A DNA stretch of 64,000 nt, taken from an uncultured Eubacteriales bacterium (GTDB lineage: Bacteria; Bacillota; Clostridia; Oscillospirales; Acutalibacteraceae). Where the stretch lies: the NCBI GenBank assembly GCA_934454655.1, contig CAKSFK010000007.1, positions 1 to 64,000 of the forward strand, written 5' to 3'. The position numbers and the translations under genes were made by a program. Below the pieces are notes generated by a model. The model searched no databases. It worked only from the letters and a program-made list of their open reading frames with translations, and was not told where the DNA came from. Shown in pieces: positions 16,683-25,531 of this stretch. How positions within the stretch are numbered: position 1 is the stretch's first letter; each line of letters starts with the position of its first letter.

Positions 16683-17581
16683 TGAAAACAACTAAAAAAC
16701 ACCGCGGCATAGAAAAGCTTAAATCAAAATACGGTTTTTTCTTTACACTTCCCTGGCTTGTAGGAGTGGCGTTCTTCTTTTTCTATCCTCTTTTACAATC
16801 GGTACTGTATACATTTTCAGATGTGTCAATAAAAACCGGTGAAATTCAAATAAAATTTCTCGGTCTTGAAAATATTAAGGAAATTCTACTGCGCGACGCG
16901 GACTATACCAACAATTTGGGCGTTGCAATGGGAGCGTTTGCTTATTCGTTTCCGCTTATAATGGTGCTGTCCCTTATACTCGGTATACTGCTTAACCAAA
17001 AATTCAAGGGCAGAATATTTTACCGTGCAGTGTATTTTTTGCCTGTTATAATAGCAACCGGCGTTGTTATGGAGCTTATATTCAAAACGCGCTCGGGCGA
17101 TCTTTCATCAATGGGAACGGACGCGTCGGTAAGGGATAATATGATAAGCGCTTCAGCCGTTATAGATTGGCTTGGTCTGCCGTCTACAATTTCAACTTAT
17201 CTTGACAGGATTTTAAACCAGATAATGAATCTGGTTTGGAACTGCGGAATACAGATAGTTTTGTGGATAGCGGGTATGCAGGCTATTCCGGATCAGCTTT
17301 ATGAGGTTTCAAAGGTTGAGGGCGCCACAAAATGGGAGGAATTCTGGTTTATAACCTTCCCGATGCTCTCGCGTATAACCGTGCTTGTTATAGTTTTTAC
17401 AATGGTTGATCTTATCACCTCCAAGACCGACCGTATTATGACTCAGGCATACCAGTATACACAGCAGCAGTCATACGGCACAGCCTCGGCTATGCTTTGG
17501 GTGTACTTTTTAACGGTCGGCTTGCTGGTCGGAATACTGATTGTGCTGTTCAACCGTTTCTGTGCGCGTCGTTGGGAGTAA
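16682..17581 (+). CDS. Second sugar ABC permease, MalF/UgpA type
   Basis: 299 aa, six predicted membrane segments, first partner of a second permease pair. The ATPase-docking loop reads EVSKVEGATKWEEFW then ITFPML, a diverged EAA motif. An extended periplasmic loop (about 135-175, with DLSSMGTDASVRDN) separates the middle spans. ATG 16682 overlaps the lipoprotein stop. No second solute-binding protein gene lies nearby. Either the modular binding protein serves both pairs, or the DUF5696 lipoprotein delivers substrate to this one. Confidence 0.88.
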   Translation: MKTTKKHRGIEKLKSKYGFFFTLPWLVGVAFFFFYPLLQSVLYTFSDVSIKTGEIQIKFLGLENIKEILLRDADYTNNLGVAMGAFAYSFPLIMVLSLILGILLNQKFKGRIFYRAVYFLPVIIATGVVMELIFKTRSGDLSSMGTDASVRDNMISASAVIDWLGLPSTISTYLDRILNQIMNLVWNCGIQIVLWIAGMQAIPDQLYEVSKVEGATKWEEFWFITFPMLSRITVLVIVFTMVDLITSKTDRIMTQAYQYTQQQSYGTASAMLWVYFLTVGLLVGILIVLFNRFCARRWE

Positions 17582-17592
17582 GGTGAAGGTCT

Positions 17593-18576
17593 ATGTTAAA
17601 AATAAAAAACAATGATGTTTCGGCTGTTCTTCGCAGATATAAGCGAAAAAGGGCGGCAATTAATGCGGCTGTGACGCTTTTCAGGCTTGTGCTGCTTACC
17701 GCAATAGGATATATTGTAATTTATCCGTTGCTTTATATGATAGTAACGTCACTGCGTTCCACCGAATCGTACAGCGACCCGGGAGTTATCTGGCTTTTAA
17801 AGGACTATCACTGGGAAAACTATAAAGACGCGTTTGAAGCCATAAAATTTCCCACAAGCTTTAAAAATACAATTCTTATAGAAATTGTAAGCGCCTTTAT
17901 AGAGATTGCAAGCTGCTCGGTAGTGGCGTACGGAATAGCAAGATTTGAATTTAAAACCAAAAAGCTCACAATGGTTATTTTAATTCTTACCATTGTTATC
18001 CCCACGCAGATGATAGTAATTCCGCAAATGCTTAACTTTTCACAGCTTGATCTTTTCGGAATTCTCGGCGGTATAAACAAGCTTACCGGCGTTGACCTGC
18101 GTGTTAATATATTGGATACGCCGCTTACGTTCTATCTGCCTTCTTTGTTTGGAATAGGCTTGAAATCAGGAATAATGATATATATTTATATTCAGTTTTT
18201 TAAAGGTCTGCCTAAAGAGCTCGAAGAGGCGGCGTGGATAGACGGCGCGGGACCCGTGAGAACATTCTTAAAAATAGCAATACCGTCCTCAGGTGTTGTT
18301 ATTCTTACAGTTACCATTTTTTCACTTGTGTGGCACTGGAACGACTATTATCTTGCGGGAATGTTTATGAACGATAACAGCCCGTTGGCGCTTACAATAG
18401 CAAATCTGCCCGATCTGCTTCCTACATTGGGCTTTGGGCATACCATTATTAATAACAGAGCAGGTTCCGTGCTTATGGCGGCGTGCTTTATGTATGTGCT
18501 GCCGATGCTTATAATGTATATGTGTGTTCAGAATAAATTTGTCAAGTCTATCGACAGGGTTGGTATTACGGGCTAA
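17593..18576 (+). CDS. Second sugar ABC permease, MalG type
   Basis: 327 aa, with a basic N-terminus, six membrane segments and the EAA-loop EEAAWIDGAGPVRTFLKIAIPS. A loop of about 25 residues between spans (INKLTGVDLRVNILDTPLTF) is longer than usual. ATG 17593 has AAGGTGAAGG just upstream. It completes the second importer channel. The operon then continues to the esterase gene after about 65 nt. Confidence 0.88.
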   Translation: MLKIKNNDVSAVLRRYKRKRAAINAAVTLFRLVLLTAIGYIVIYPLLYMIVTSLRSTESYSDPGVIWLLKDYHWENYKDAFEAIKFPTSFKNTILIEIVSAFIEIASCSVVAYGIARFEFKTKKLTMVILILTIVIPTQMIVIPQMLNFSQLDLFGILGGINKLTGVDLRVNILDTPLTFYLPSLFGIGLKSGIMIYIYIQFFKGLPKELEEAAWIDGAGPVRTFLKIAIPSSGVVILTVTIFSLVWHWNDYYLAGMFMNDNSPLALTIANLPDLLPTLGFGHTIINNRAGSVLMAACFMYVLPMLIMYMCVQNKFVKSIDRVGITG

Positions 18577-18643
18577 CCTACGGAAAAGCTTGTAATAGTT
18601 ACACGGCGCTGTCATAATGTTAGCCGAAGTGAGGTTTCGAGTA

Positions 18644-19738
18644 ATGTTAGAAGAAATGTTAAAAAGCAGAGAGCTGCCTCCGCTTAAATCCGTGGAAGAA
18701 ATGACGGAAATTCTTTGCCGCGAGGAATACGGCGACCTTCCCGATGTTCCGTACACCGTTACCGTAAGCGACCCTAAAACGGAGGAGGAACGTTTCCCGC
18801 CGCGCGGGGTGGATCTTTCCAGGGTTGACCTTACGATTACCACCGAGTACGGTTCTCATACATTTCCTGTATACAGGCTTCTTAATCACAACGGCGGCAA
18901 GCACCCGTTCTTTGTTTATATGGATTTTTATAAGGAGTGTCCCTCTAATTATTATCCTATTGAATTGGCGGCGGAGCGCGGATTTAATGTTCTGTCCTTC
19001 TGCTATGAGGAAGCGACGCTTGACAAAAACGAGTTTGAAAGCGGAGTGGCAAAAATTCTGCTTCCCGAGGGGCGAAAGGACGGCCGCACCTGCGGAAAAA
19101 TAGGGCTGTGGGCTTTTTGCGCTATGCGGGTTATGGATTACGCGCTGACGCTTGAAGAAAACGACCCCGAGCAAGGGGCTGTTCTCGGTCACTCAAGACT
19201 GGGCAAAACCGCGCTTTATACCGGTATGCTGGATACGAGATTCCGTTACGTTATTTCAAACAGTGCAGGCTGTGCCGGAGATACGCTTGTCCGCGGCGGA
19301 CTTGCCGTGCGCGGCGTAAACGGCAAACACGGCGATCCTGGTGAATCTGTAAGGCGTATTTCCACAAAATACGGCTACTGGTTTTGCAAAAATTATGCCC
19401 GCCACGGTGAAACCAATATTCCCCAAGGCTTTGATCAGCACTATCTGCTTGCAACAATCGCTCCGCGGTTTGTTGAAATCGGCTCTTCCGACGATGACGA
19501 TTGGGCAGACCCCGATTCGCAGCAGCTATGCTGTCTTGCGGCAGGGAAGATGTGGGAAAAGCATTACGGATTGCCGGGACTTGTTCACGGCGACAGAATA
19601 TTAGAACCGGGCGAGGAACTGCTTAAAGGCTGTGTGGGTTATCACAGAAGAAAGGGTCAGCACTTTCTTTCGTATCACGACTGGAACGCATATATGGATT
19701 TTGCCGAGCTTCACCGCGATGATGTTTTGCCGAGGTAA
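18644..19738 (+). CDS. CE15-like carbohydrate esterase
   Basis: A 364-aa alpha/beta-hydrolase resembling family CE15 (glucuronoyl esterase) and related acetyl-xylan esterases. The nucleophile elbow is GHSRLGKTAL, the bacterial form of the CE15 motif. A later DWNAY segment preceded by LSYHD (near the C-terminus) supplies the catalytic His. No signal peptide is visible, so it probably acts inside the cell on imported, esterified oligosaccharides. I chose ATG 18644 because GTGAGGT lies about 8 nt upstream; an in-frame ATG at 18617 lacks such a site. As the last gene of the cluster it supports a plant-cell-wall or decorated glycan as substrate. The exact ester is unknown. Confidence 0.75.
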   Translation: MLEEMLKSRELPPLKSVEEMTEILCREEYGDLPDVPYTVTVSDPKTEEERFPPRGVDLSRVDLTITTEYGSHTFPVYRLLNHNGGKHPFFVYMDFYKECPSNYYPIELAAERGFNVLSFCYEEATLDKNEFESGVAKILLPEGRKDGRTCGKIGLWAFCAMRVMDYALTLEENDPEQGAVLGHSRLGKTALYTGMLDTRFRYVISNSAGCAGDTLVRGGLAVRGVNGKHGDPGESVRRISTKYGYWFCKNYARHGETNIPQGFDQHYLLATIAPRFVEIGSSDDDDWADPDSQQLCCLAAGKMWEKHYGLPGLVHGDRILEPGEELLKGCVGYHRRKGQHFLSYHDWNAYMDFAELHRDDVLPR

Positions 19739-19785
19739 GCGAGAATAAAAAAGTCGGTATAAAAAAACAAAATATACAAATAATG

Positions 19786-19841
19786 TTTACAGGTGCAATA
19801 CCAATAGGGCTTAAAAAAGCGTACGGTACGGCACCTGTAAA
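19786..19841. repeat. Long-loop inverted repeat before spoVAC
   Basis: TTTACAGGTGC (19786-19796) and GCACCTGTAAA (19831-19841) form a perfect 11-bp stem around a 34-nt loop that itself holds the palindrome-like CGTACGGTACG. The plus strand continues with TTAATTTTAT. It could be the terminator of the carbohydrate operon or a leader structure of spoVAC. Confidence 0.5.
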
Positions 19842-19876
19842 TTAATTTTATATTTAAAAAGAACGGAGTTATGCTT

Positions 19877-20326
19877 ATGCGGCCCGAAGATAAAGAATAC
19901 TCGGAAATGACAAAAAAGGCATCTCCCGCTTCTCCCAAAATAGCCGATTTTTTGTGGGCTTACTGTGTTGGCGGATTGATATGTGTTATAGGTCAGCTTT
20001 TCTTTGAACTTTATTCATCGCTTGATATGTCCGAAAAAGCGGTAAAAATGGCAGTGCCGTGTACCCTGATCTTTATAGCGGCATTGCTTACGGGGCTCAG
20101 GCTTTTTGATAAGATCGCGAAACGCGCGGGAGCGGGAACTCTTGTACCGATAACGGGATTTTCAAACGCCGTTGTTTCGCCCGCGATAGAGTTTAAAAGA
20201 GAGGGCTTTGTTCTCGGCGTGGGAGCAAAAATGTTTTCAATAGCAGGTCCTGTTATTGTCTACGGAACGGTGGCAAGCATTGTTTACGGTATAATATATT
20301 ATTTGTTTCACATTTACCCGGGCTGA
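19877..20326 (+). CDS. spoVAC: Stage V sporulation protein AC
   Basis: About 149 aa and hydrophobic. SpoVAC is part of the SpoVA channel in the spore inner membrane that moves Ca-dipicolinic acid in during sporulation and out during germination. The sequence shows GGLICVIGQ near the first span and the family hallmark PITGFSNAVVSPAIEFKREG followed by GVGAKMFSIAGPVIVYG. That hallmark separates SpoVAC from the shorter SpoVAEb paralogue. ATG 19877 fits the GGAG at 19865-19868 better than ATG 19871. The usual neighbours spoVAD and spoVAE are not beside it, so the spoVA genes are probably scattered or this is an extra copy. Confidence 0.9.
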   Translation: MRPEDKEYSEMTKKASPASPKIADFLWAYCVGGLICVIGQLFFELYSSLDMSEKAVKMAVPCTLIFIAALLTGLRLFDKIAKRAGAGTLVPITGFSNAVVSPAIEFKREGFVLGVGAKMFSIAGPVIVYGTVASIVYGIIYYLFHIYPG

Positions 20327-20432
20327 CAACCAAGGCAGGTGAGAATACACAGTTTGGGGCAGGTTAGGATTATTTTAACTTGCCTCTACATAATATGTTA
20401 ATCTCCGGATGCTGCATATCGGGCGCCGTAAA

Positions 20433-20489
20433 GGGCTGCTGCGTTAAGATGATTTTGTGCGGAGAGTTTCTTTAACGCTGCAGCCCGAT
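20433..20489. terminator. Bidirectional terminator between spoVAC and the CapA-type gene
   Basis: GGGCTGCTGCGTTAA (20433-20447) pairs with TTAACGCTGCAGCCC (20472-20486) with one mismatch, followed by GATTTTGCC. It lies between two convergent genes and could end transcription from either side. Confidence 0.6.
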
Positions 20490-20497
20490 TTTGCCGT

Positions 20498-21829
20498 TTA
20501 TTTAAACGTAATTTCGCACCCTATGGATTGCTGACATTCCGTAAGCCCTGCGGCAACAATCGCCTTTGTGCGGGCGTAAGAGTCTGCCGCACGCCTTGCG
20601 GACGCGGCGTCAAGCGAATATTTCGTATTCCCGTCATCCGCGTTTTCAAGCGGATAGACCGTGTATAAATATCCGCTACCTCCGCGGTATTTGTTAACCC
20701 ACGTGGGTATCAGCTTTAAGTCCGAAAGTACCGTTCCGCTGCCGTTCTTTTTTAATGTGAAGCTGAAAAGCATGCCGTCTTCGGTATGCCCCGAGGGACA
20801 GCTGTCCATAAGTTCCTTACGCTGGTTTGAAACAAAGTTTCCGGTTGAATAAAGGCATACCGTGGTCCCACCGCCCTCCGAGTGGATAAGCTCAACGGGC
20901 TGTACAACGTGCGGGTGGCTTCCGATTATCATATCGACCCCGAGGTTTGAAAGCTTTTGCGCAATTGTTTTCTGCCAGGTGTTAGGCGTAAGCTGATATT
21001 CATTTCCCCAGTGCATATAGAACAGTATGAATTCGGCACCTTCCGACTTCATACCGCTTATCATTTCCTGCGCCGCGGAATAAAACTCATCTATTTTGTC
21101 GTAGTTAAATGTGTTTATGAGACTGTTGGCTTCTTCGGCAATAATAGCGCCGTTAAGGTATTTCCTGCCGGCAAGCTGTCCGCTTGTTTCATAGGTGAAA
21201 TTCGCAATGCCTATCTTAATTTTGTTTATTTCCTTTACGGTGTAGGAAGGGTCGTTGTTCGTTTCCTTTGTTCCCGTAAATTCAATGCCTCGTTCTTTAA
21301 GCATCTGTGCGGTTCGTTTAAGCCCGAACAGCCCCGTATCGTAACAGTGGTTGTTTGCGGTTATCAGATAATTAAGTCCCGACGCCTTAATTGCGTCAGC
21401 CAGGCTGTCCGGCGTGTTGAATGCGGGGTAACCGCTGTATTTGCCCGATTGCGTTCCGCCGAATGTCACTTCTAGGTTGGCAACCGAAAGGTCTGCTTTG
21501 CCGAAATACGCCGAAACCTCTTTGAATATCGGTGTAAAATCATATCCGCCGTCTGCCGTTTTTGCGCCGTCAAGCTGGGTTGAGTGTACCATAATATCGC
21601 CCGTTGAAAGCACGGTTGCGGTTGTTTCCCGCACCGCGCTTGATGCCGCGGCGGAACCTTGGGAACTGTTGCCGCCCTTATCCGTTTCGGCACCGCGGTT
21701 TATAAGCACATTTACGGTAAACGCAATAAGCGCCGCTGCCGCAACCAAAACCGCCGCACAGCAAATAAAGAATATCCTGCGCCTTATTATAGCCTGTTGT
21801 CTTTTTGTTCTTTTTCCTGCCAATTTCAT
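20498..21829 (-). CDS. CapA-family metallophosphoesterase-like membrane protein
   Basis: About 443 aa, related to CapA of poly-gamma-glutamate synthesis, a calcineurin-like metallophosphatase fold. A basic N-terminus and one membrane span (about 15-40) are followed by a low-complexity linker rich in S, A and T. Fold motifs are STGDIMVH, then LITANNHCYDTG, then GSHPHVVQP, which carry the metal-binding Asp, Asn and His residues. No capB or capC is adjacent, so polyglutamate synthesis is not implied; free-standing copies are common in Clostridia. The start is uncertain: ATG 21829 lies very close to GGAG, while TTG 21823 has better spacing. Confidence 0.8.
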   Translation of the reverse strand: MKLAGKRTKRQQAIIRRRIFFICCAAVLVAAAALIAFTVNVLINRGAETDKGGNSSQGSAAASSAVRETTATVLSTGDIMVHSTQLDGAKTADGGYDFTPIFKEVSAYFGKADLSVANLEVTFGGTQSGKYSGYPAFNTPDSLADAIKASGLNYLITANNHCYDTGLFGLKRTAQMLKERGIEFTGTKETNNDPSYTVKEINKIKIGIANFTYETSGQLAGRKYLNGAIIAEEANSLINTFNYDKIDEFYSAAQEMISGMKSEGAEFILFYMHWGNEYQLTPNTWQKTIAQKLSNLGVDMIIGSHPHVVQPVELIHSEGGGTTVCLYSTGNFVSNQRKELMDSCPSGHTEDGMLFSFTLKKNGSGTVLSDLKLIPTWVNKYRGGSGYLYTVYPLENADDGNTKYSLDAASARRAADSYARTKAIVAAGLTECQQSIGCEITFK

Positions 21830-21934
21830 CACTCCGATTTAAATAATAACCCATAATGTAAAAAAAAGCAATAATAAGTCTTTAAAACGAAATAAAAATG
21901 TGGTACAATATTTTAAAAATGTCGGAGGAAAAGA

Positions 21935-22396
21935 ATGAAAAGAATTGCAAGCTTTTCGGTTAATCACAATACTTTGGATAAAGGAATGTATATTTCCAGA
22001 GTTGATGGTGATGCCGTGACTTATGATATACGTATGAAAAAGCCGAACGGAGGCGATTACCTTTCCAATGGCGCAATGCACACATTTGAACATCTTTTTG
22101 CAACATACGTCCGTAATACGAATTATGCCGACAGCATTATTTACGTAGGCCCTATGGGGTGCAGAACGGGCTTTTATTTTATTGTGAGGGATAATGTTAC
22201 TTCGGCTGAGGCATTACGGCTTGTTAAGGATTGCTTTGAATTTATAAGTAATTTTAAGGGCGTGATACCGGGCACGACAAAACGCGAGTGCGGAAACTAC
22301 CTTGAGCACGATCTGCCGGGTGCGATAGGTGTTGCCGCCGATATGTTAAAGGTGCTTGAAAACCGTACGGAAAATGATATGAAATACCCGGAGTGA
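21935..22396 (+). CDS. luxS: S-ribosylhomocysteine lyase
   Basis: 153 aa, the full family length. LuxS splits S-ribosylhomocysteine into homocysteine and DPD, the precursor of autoinducer-2, within methyl-cycle recycling. The metal-binding HTFEH and the GPMGCRTGFY segment with the catalytic Cys are intact. CGGAGG lies 7 nt before ATG 21935. A candidate -10 (TACAAT, 21904-21909) lies upstream. The next gene begins 5 nt after its stop, so luxS is co-transcribed with the rhodanese-TtcA fusion, linking two sulfur-handling proteins. No pfs/mtnN gene is nearby. Confidence 0.97.
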   Translation: MKRIASFSVNHNTLDKGMYISRVDGDAVTYDIRMKKPNGGDYLSNGAMHTFEHLFATYVRNTNYADSIIYVGPMGCRTGFYFIVRDNVTSAEALRLVKDCFEFISNFKGVIPGTTKRECGNYLEHDLPGAIGVAADMLKVLENRTENDMKYPE

Positions 22397-22400
22397 GAAA

Positions 22401-23546
22401 ATGGAAATAACATTAGAGGAACTTGAAAACCTCTCGGATTATACGCTTTACGATATGCGCAGCGAATATGACCGCTCATACGGCTTTATTCCCGGCTCTG
22501 TTCCTGCCGCCGCCGAGGAGCTGGTAAACAACCCCCCGACGGGAAACGCCAACATTGTAATATACTGCGCGCACGGCGTTTTCAGTGTTGATGTTGCCGA
22601 AAAGCTTTGTGAAAAGGGCTTGAACGCATACAGCCTGAAAGGCGGCTATCTTGCGTGGCTTAAGGAGGAAATGAATAAAAAAGCCGCTGATGATTTTTGC
22701 GAAAATGTTGAAAGAAGCATACGCAAAAAGTTTAGAAAACAGATATACAACCGTTTTATAAAGGCGCTCAGCGAGTACGAACTCGTAAATGAGGGCGACA
22801 GCGTGGCGGTGTGCATATCCGGCGGAAAAGACTCAATGCTTATGGCAAAGCTTTTTTCCGAACTGAAAAAATACAGCAAGGTCAATTTTGATGTAAAATA
22901 CCTTGTAATGGACCCCGGTTATAACGCCGAAAACCGCAGGATAATAGAAAAAAACGCAAAACGTCTTAAAATTCCGATTGAAATATTTGAAACAAACATA
23001 TTTGAATCGGTTTACAATGTCGAAAAATCGCCCTGCTATCTCTGCGCCCGTATGCGCCGCGGGTATTTGTATAATTTCGCACGCAGACTGGGCTGCAATA
23101 AAATTGCGCTCGGTCATCATTATGACGATGTTATAGAAACAATTTTAATGGGTATGCTCTACGGTGCTCAGGTTCAAACTATGATGCCTAAGCTTCACAG
23201 CACCAATTTTGAGGGAATGGAACTTATCCGTCCGCTTTACTTTATCCGCGAGGATGATATTAAAGCATGGCGTGATTATAACGGACTGCACTTTATACAG
23301 TGCGCCTGCAAATTTACGGATACCTGCACCACCTGCGGCGGGGAGCATCAGTCGAAACGGGTGGAGATAAAAGAACTGATAAAAAGTCTTAGGCTTAAAA
23401 ATCCGGACGTTGAAAAATGTATATTTAAAAGCGTTGAAAATGTAAATATCAACACCGTTGTTGCTTACAAAAAAGATGGGGTAAAGCATCATTTTCTTGA
23501 TGATTATGACAAGAAAACGCCGAACCCGACCGATAACGGAGATTAA
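22401..23546 (+). CDS. Rhodanese-TtcA-type tRNA thiolation fusion protein
   Basis: 381 aa. Residues about 1-85 are a rhodanese domain with active-site loop YCAHGVFS, whose Cys would carry a persulfide. Residues about 120-340 are a PP-loop ATPase of the TtcA/TilS superfamily, with SGGKDS, a CYLCARMRRG pair of Cys and a later C...C..C cluster (CKFTDTCTTC) that could hold an Fe-S cluster. The domain order suggests a self-contained sulfur donor and tRNA 2-thiolase. The exact tRNA position is not provable from motifs. ATG 22401 has GGAGTG upstream, overlapping the luxS stop. Confidence 0.8.
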   Translation: MEITLEELENLSDYTLYDMRSEYDRSYGFIPGSVPAAAEELVNNPPTGNANIVIYCAHGVFSVDVAEKLCEKGLNAYSLKGGYLAWLKEEMNKKAADDFCENVERSIRKKFRKQIYNRFIKALSEYELVNEGDSVAVCISGGKDSMLMAKLFSELKKYSKVNFDVKYLVMDPGYNAENRRIIEKNAKRLKIPIEIFETNIFESVYNVEKSPCYLCARMRRGYLYNFARRLGCNKIALGHHYDDVIETILMGMLYGAQVQTMMPKLHSTNFEGMELIRPLYFIREDDIKAWRDYNGLHFIQCACKFTDTCTTCGGEHQSKRVEIKELIKSLRLKNPDVEKCIFKSVENVNINTVVAYKKDGVKHHFLDDYDKKTPNPTDNGD

Positions 23547-23633
23547 TTTAAGCACATTTTACAAACTTGGGACGGTGGTTTTTGGTATCTGTAATGATTT
23601 TGTAACTTTTTTGTGTATTTTATGAATTATCAC

Positions 23634-23682
23634 TTGAAAAATTACCCCCAATTGTGTAAAATAGAAATTAATAGGTTATAAT
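23634..23682 (+). promoter_or_regulatory. Sigma-A promoter of the regulator-ftsEX operon
   Basis: TTGAAA at 23634-23639, 17-bp spacer, TAAAAT at 23657-23662. A second perfect -10 (TATAAT) lies at 23677-23682. Either could drive the regulator gene starting at 23709. Confidence 0.65.
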
Positions 23683-23708
23683 ATTTTTTTAAGGGATGTG
23701 CATTAACT

Positions 23709-24785
23709 ATGTCTAACCGTCTTTTTCAGGGTGTTATTCACCAGATGAAGGATGCAATTGACCGTTCGTTCGGCGTTATTGATGAAAACTTTACAATAAT
23801 CGCCTGCAGTGAACTCGGCAGAATCGGCGAAAATATTGAGGGGTTCGCTATGCCTGCCGGAGATACATACGTAAATAAAGGATTTACTTATAAAAGCGTC
23901 GGAACAACGCAGGGAACAAATTATATTGTTTTTGTTGAGGGCGATGACCTGCTCGCGACAAAGTATGCGTCGGTTTTAGCGGTTTCGTTTGCCAATATAA
24001 AGTTCTACTATGACGAAAAGTATGACCGCAGCAATTTTATTAAGAACATAATTCTTGATAACATTCTGCCGGGCGACATTTATTTAAAGGCGCGCGAGCT
24101 TTATTTTAATTCGGATGTATCGCGTACCGTTATTCTTATCCGCGCGGTGGACAGGCATGATGTTTCCATTTATGACATCGTTCAGAACCTGTTCCCCGAT
24201 AAATCGAAGGATTTTGTCATTAATATAAACGAATCGGACATTGCCCTTGTTAAGGAAACAAGTGCCGGTATCGATTCAAAGACGATTGAAAAACTGGCTT
24301 CAACCATTGCCGACACGGTTTCGGGCGAGTTTTATGTTCACGTCGTTGTCGGAATAGGCACAACGGTTGATAATTTAAAGGATCTTGCGCGTTCGTTTAA
24401 GGAAGCTCAGGCAGCACTCGAAGTCGGCAAGGTGTTTGATACAGAAAAAACAATTGTGTCCTACGACAACCTCGGTATAGCAAGGCTTATTTATCAGCTG
24501 CCCACCACGCTTTGTGAAACATTCCTAAAGGAAGTGTTTAAGCGCGGCTCGATTGAAAGCCTTGACCAGGAAACGCTTTTCACAATTCAGCGTTTCTTTG
24601 AAAACAACCTTAACGTTTCCGAAACGTCAAGAAAGCTGTTTGTTCACCGTAATACATTGGTTTACAGACTGGAAAAAATCAAAAAGATCACGGGACTCGA
24701 TCTGCGCGAGTTTGACCATGCAATCATATTTAAGATTGCGCTTATGGTTAACAAGTATTTAAAGAGCAATCCCATTAAGTATTAA
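23709..24785 (+). CDS. PucR/CdaR-type transcription regulator
   Basis: 358 aa. The C-terminal 60 residues hold the PucR-type HTH: NLNVSETSRKLFVHRNTLVYRL then KKITGLDLREF. The middle (about 195-265) resembles the GGDEF-like segment of CdaR regulators (GIGTTVDNLKDLARSFKEA). The N-terminal 100 residues are an uncharacterised sensor region. Regulators of this type commonly sit before ftsEX in Clostridia, as here, with 23 nt to ftsE. The ligand is not known, and regulation of cell-wall hydrolysis is inferred from position only. Confidence 0.8.
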   Translation: MSNRLFQGVIHQMKDAIDRSFGVIDENFTIIACSELGRIGENIEGFAMPAGDTYVNKGFTYKSVGTTQGTNYIVFVEGDDLLATKYASVLAVSFANIKFYYDEKYDRSNFIKNIILDNILPGDIYLKARELYFNSDVSRTVILIRAVDRHDVSIYDIVQNLFPDKSKDFVININESDIALVKETSAGIDSKTIEKLASTIADTVSGEFYVHVVVGIGTTVDNLKDLARSFKEAQAALEVGKVFDTEKTIVSYDNLGIARLIYQLPTTLCETFLKEVFKRGSIESLDQETLFTIQRFFENNLNVSETSRKLFVHRNTLVYRLEKIKKITGLDLREFDHAIIFKIALMVNKYLKSNPIKY

Positions 24786-24808
24786 CCGAAAGAGTGAGTC
24801 TTTAGTAA

Positions 24809-25531
24809 ATGGAAGAGGTATCCCTTAACAGTGCAGCAATGCCCGAAAGCAGACCGATAATCGAATTTCGCGGCGTTTCAAAAACATATCCCACGGGAAC
24901 GCACGCTTTAGAGGATGTAAATATAAGAATAAATAACGGCGAGTTTGTGTTTGTCGTCGGTTCGTCGGGCGCGGGAAAAAGCACGTTTATGAAGCTTATT
25001 ATGCGCGAGGAAAAGGCTAACACCGGCATTATTACCGTTAACGGCTTTAACCTTACAAATATGAAGCGCAAGCAAGTACCGATGCTCAGGCGCACAATGG
25101 GTATAGTTTTTCAGGATTTCCGCCTTATACCCACAATGAACGTTTTTCAAAACGTTGCGTTTGCAATGCACGTTGTCGGCGCCGGCGACAGGGACGTTAG
25201 GCGTGAGGTTTCAAAAGCCCTTTCAAAGGTGGGGCTCGGTCACAAGGCGCGTTCAATGCCGGCGCAGCTTTCCGGCGGCGAACAGCAGCGCGTGGGTCTT
25301 GCGCGCGCGCTTGTCAATTCGCCCGACCTTATCATTGCCGATGAGCCTACGGGAAATGTTGACCCGAATATGTCTTATGAGATAGTGGCGCTGTTAAGCG
25401 AGATAAACCGCCGCGGAACAACGGTGCTTATGGTAACGCACGACCACAATCTCGTCAGGGATTTTCAACACCGTGTAATTATGCTTGACGGCGGAAAAAT
25501 AGTTGCAGATAATGCCGGAGGAAGCTTTTAA
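24809..25531 (+). CDS. ftsE: Cell-division ABC transporter ATPase FtsE
   Basis: 240 aa. FtsE powers the FtsEX complex, which transmits ATP hydrolysis across the membrane to activate peptidoglycan hydrolases at the septum. Walker A GSSGAGKST, signature LSGGEQQR, Walker B LIIADEPTG and the H-loop THD are all intact. The first 15 residues are an extra N-terminal tail before the usual family start. The stop abuts the ftsX ATG with no gap, so the two are coupled. Confidence 0.95.
   Translation: MEEVSLNSAAMPESRPIIEFRGVSKTYPTGTHALEDVNIRINNGEFVFVVGSSGAGKSTFMKLIMREEKANTGIITVNGFNLTNMKRKQVPMLRRTMGIVFQDFRLIPTMNVFQNVAFAMHVVGAGDRDVRREVSKALSKVGLGHKARSMPAQLSGGEQQRVGLARALVNSPDLIIADEPTGNVDPNMSYEIVALLSEINRRGTTVLMVTHDHNLVRDFQHRVIMLDGGKIVADNAGGSF

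Noticed and set aside
20498..21832. Poly-gamma-glutamate capsule locus
   Set aside because: Only a CapA-like gene is present; capB, capC and capE are absent from the flanks.
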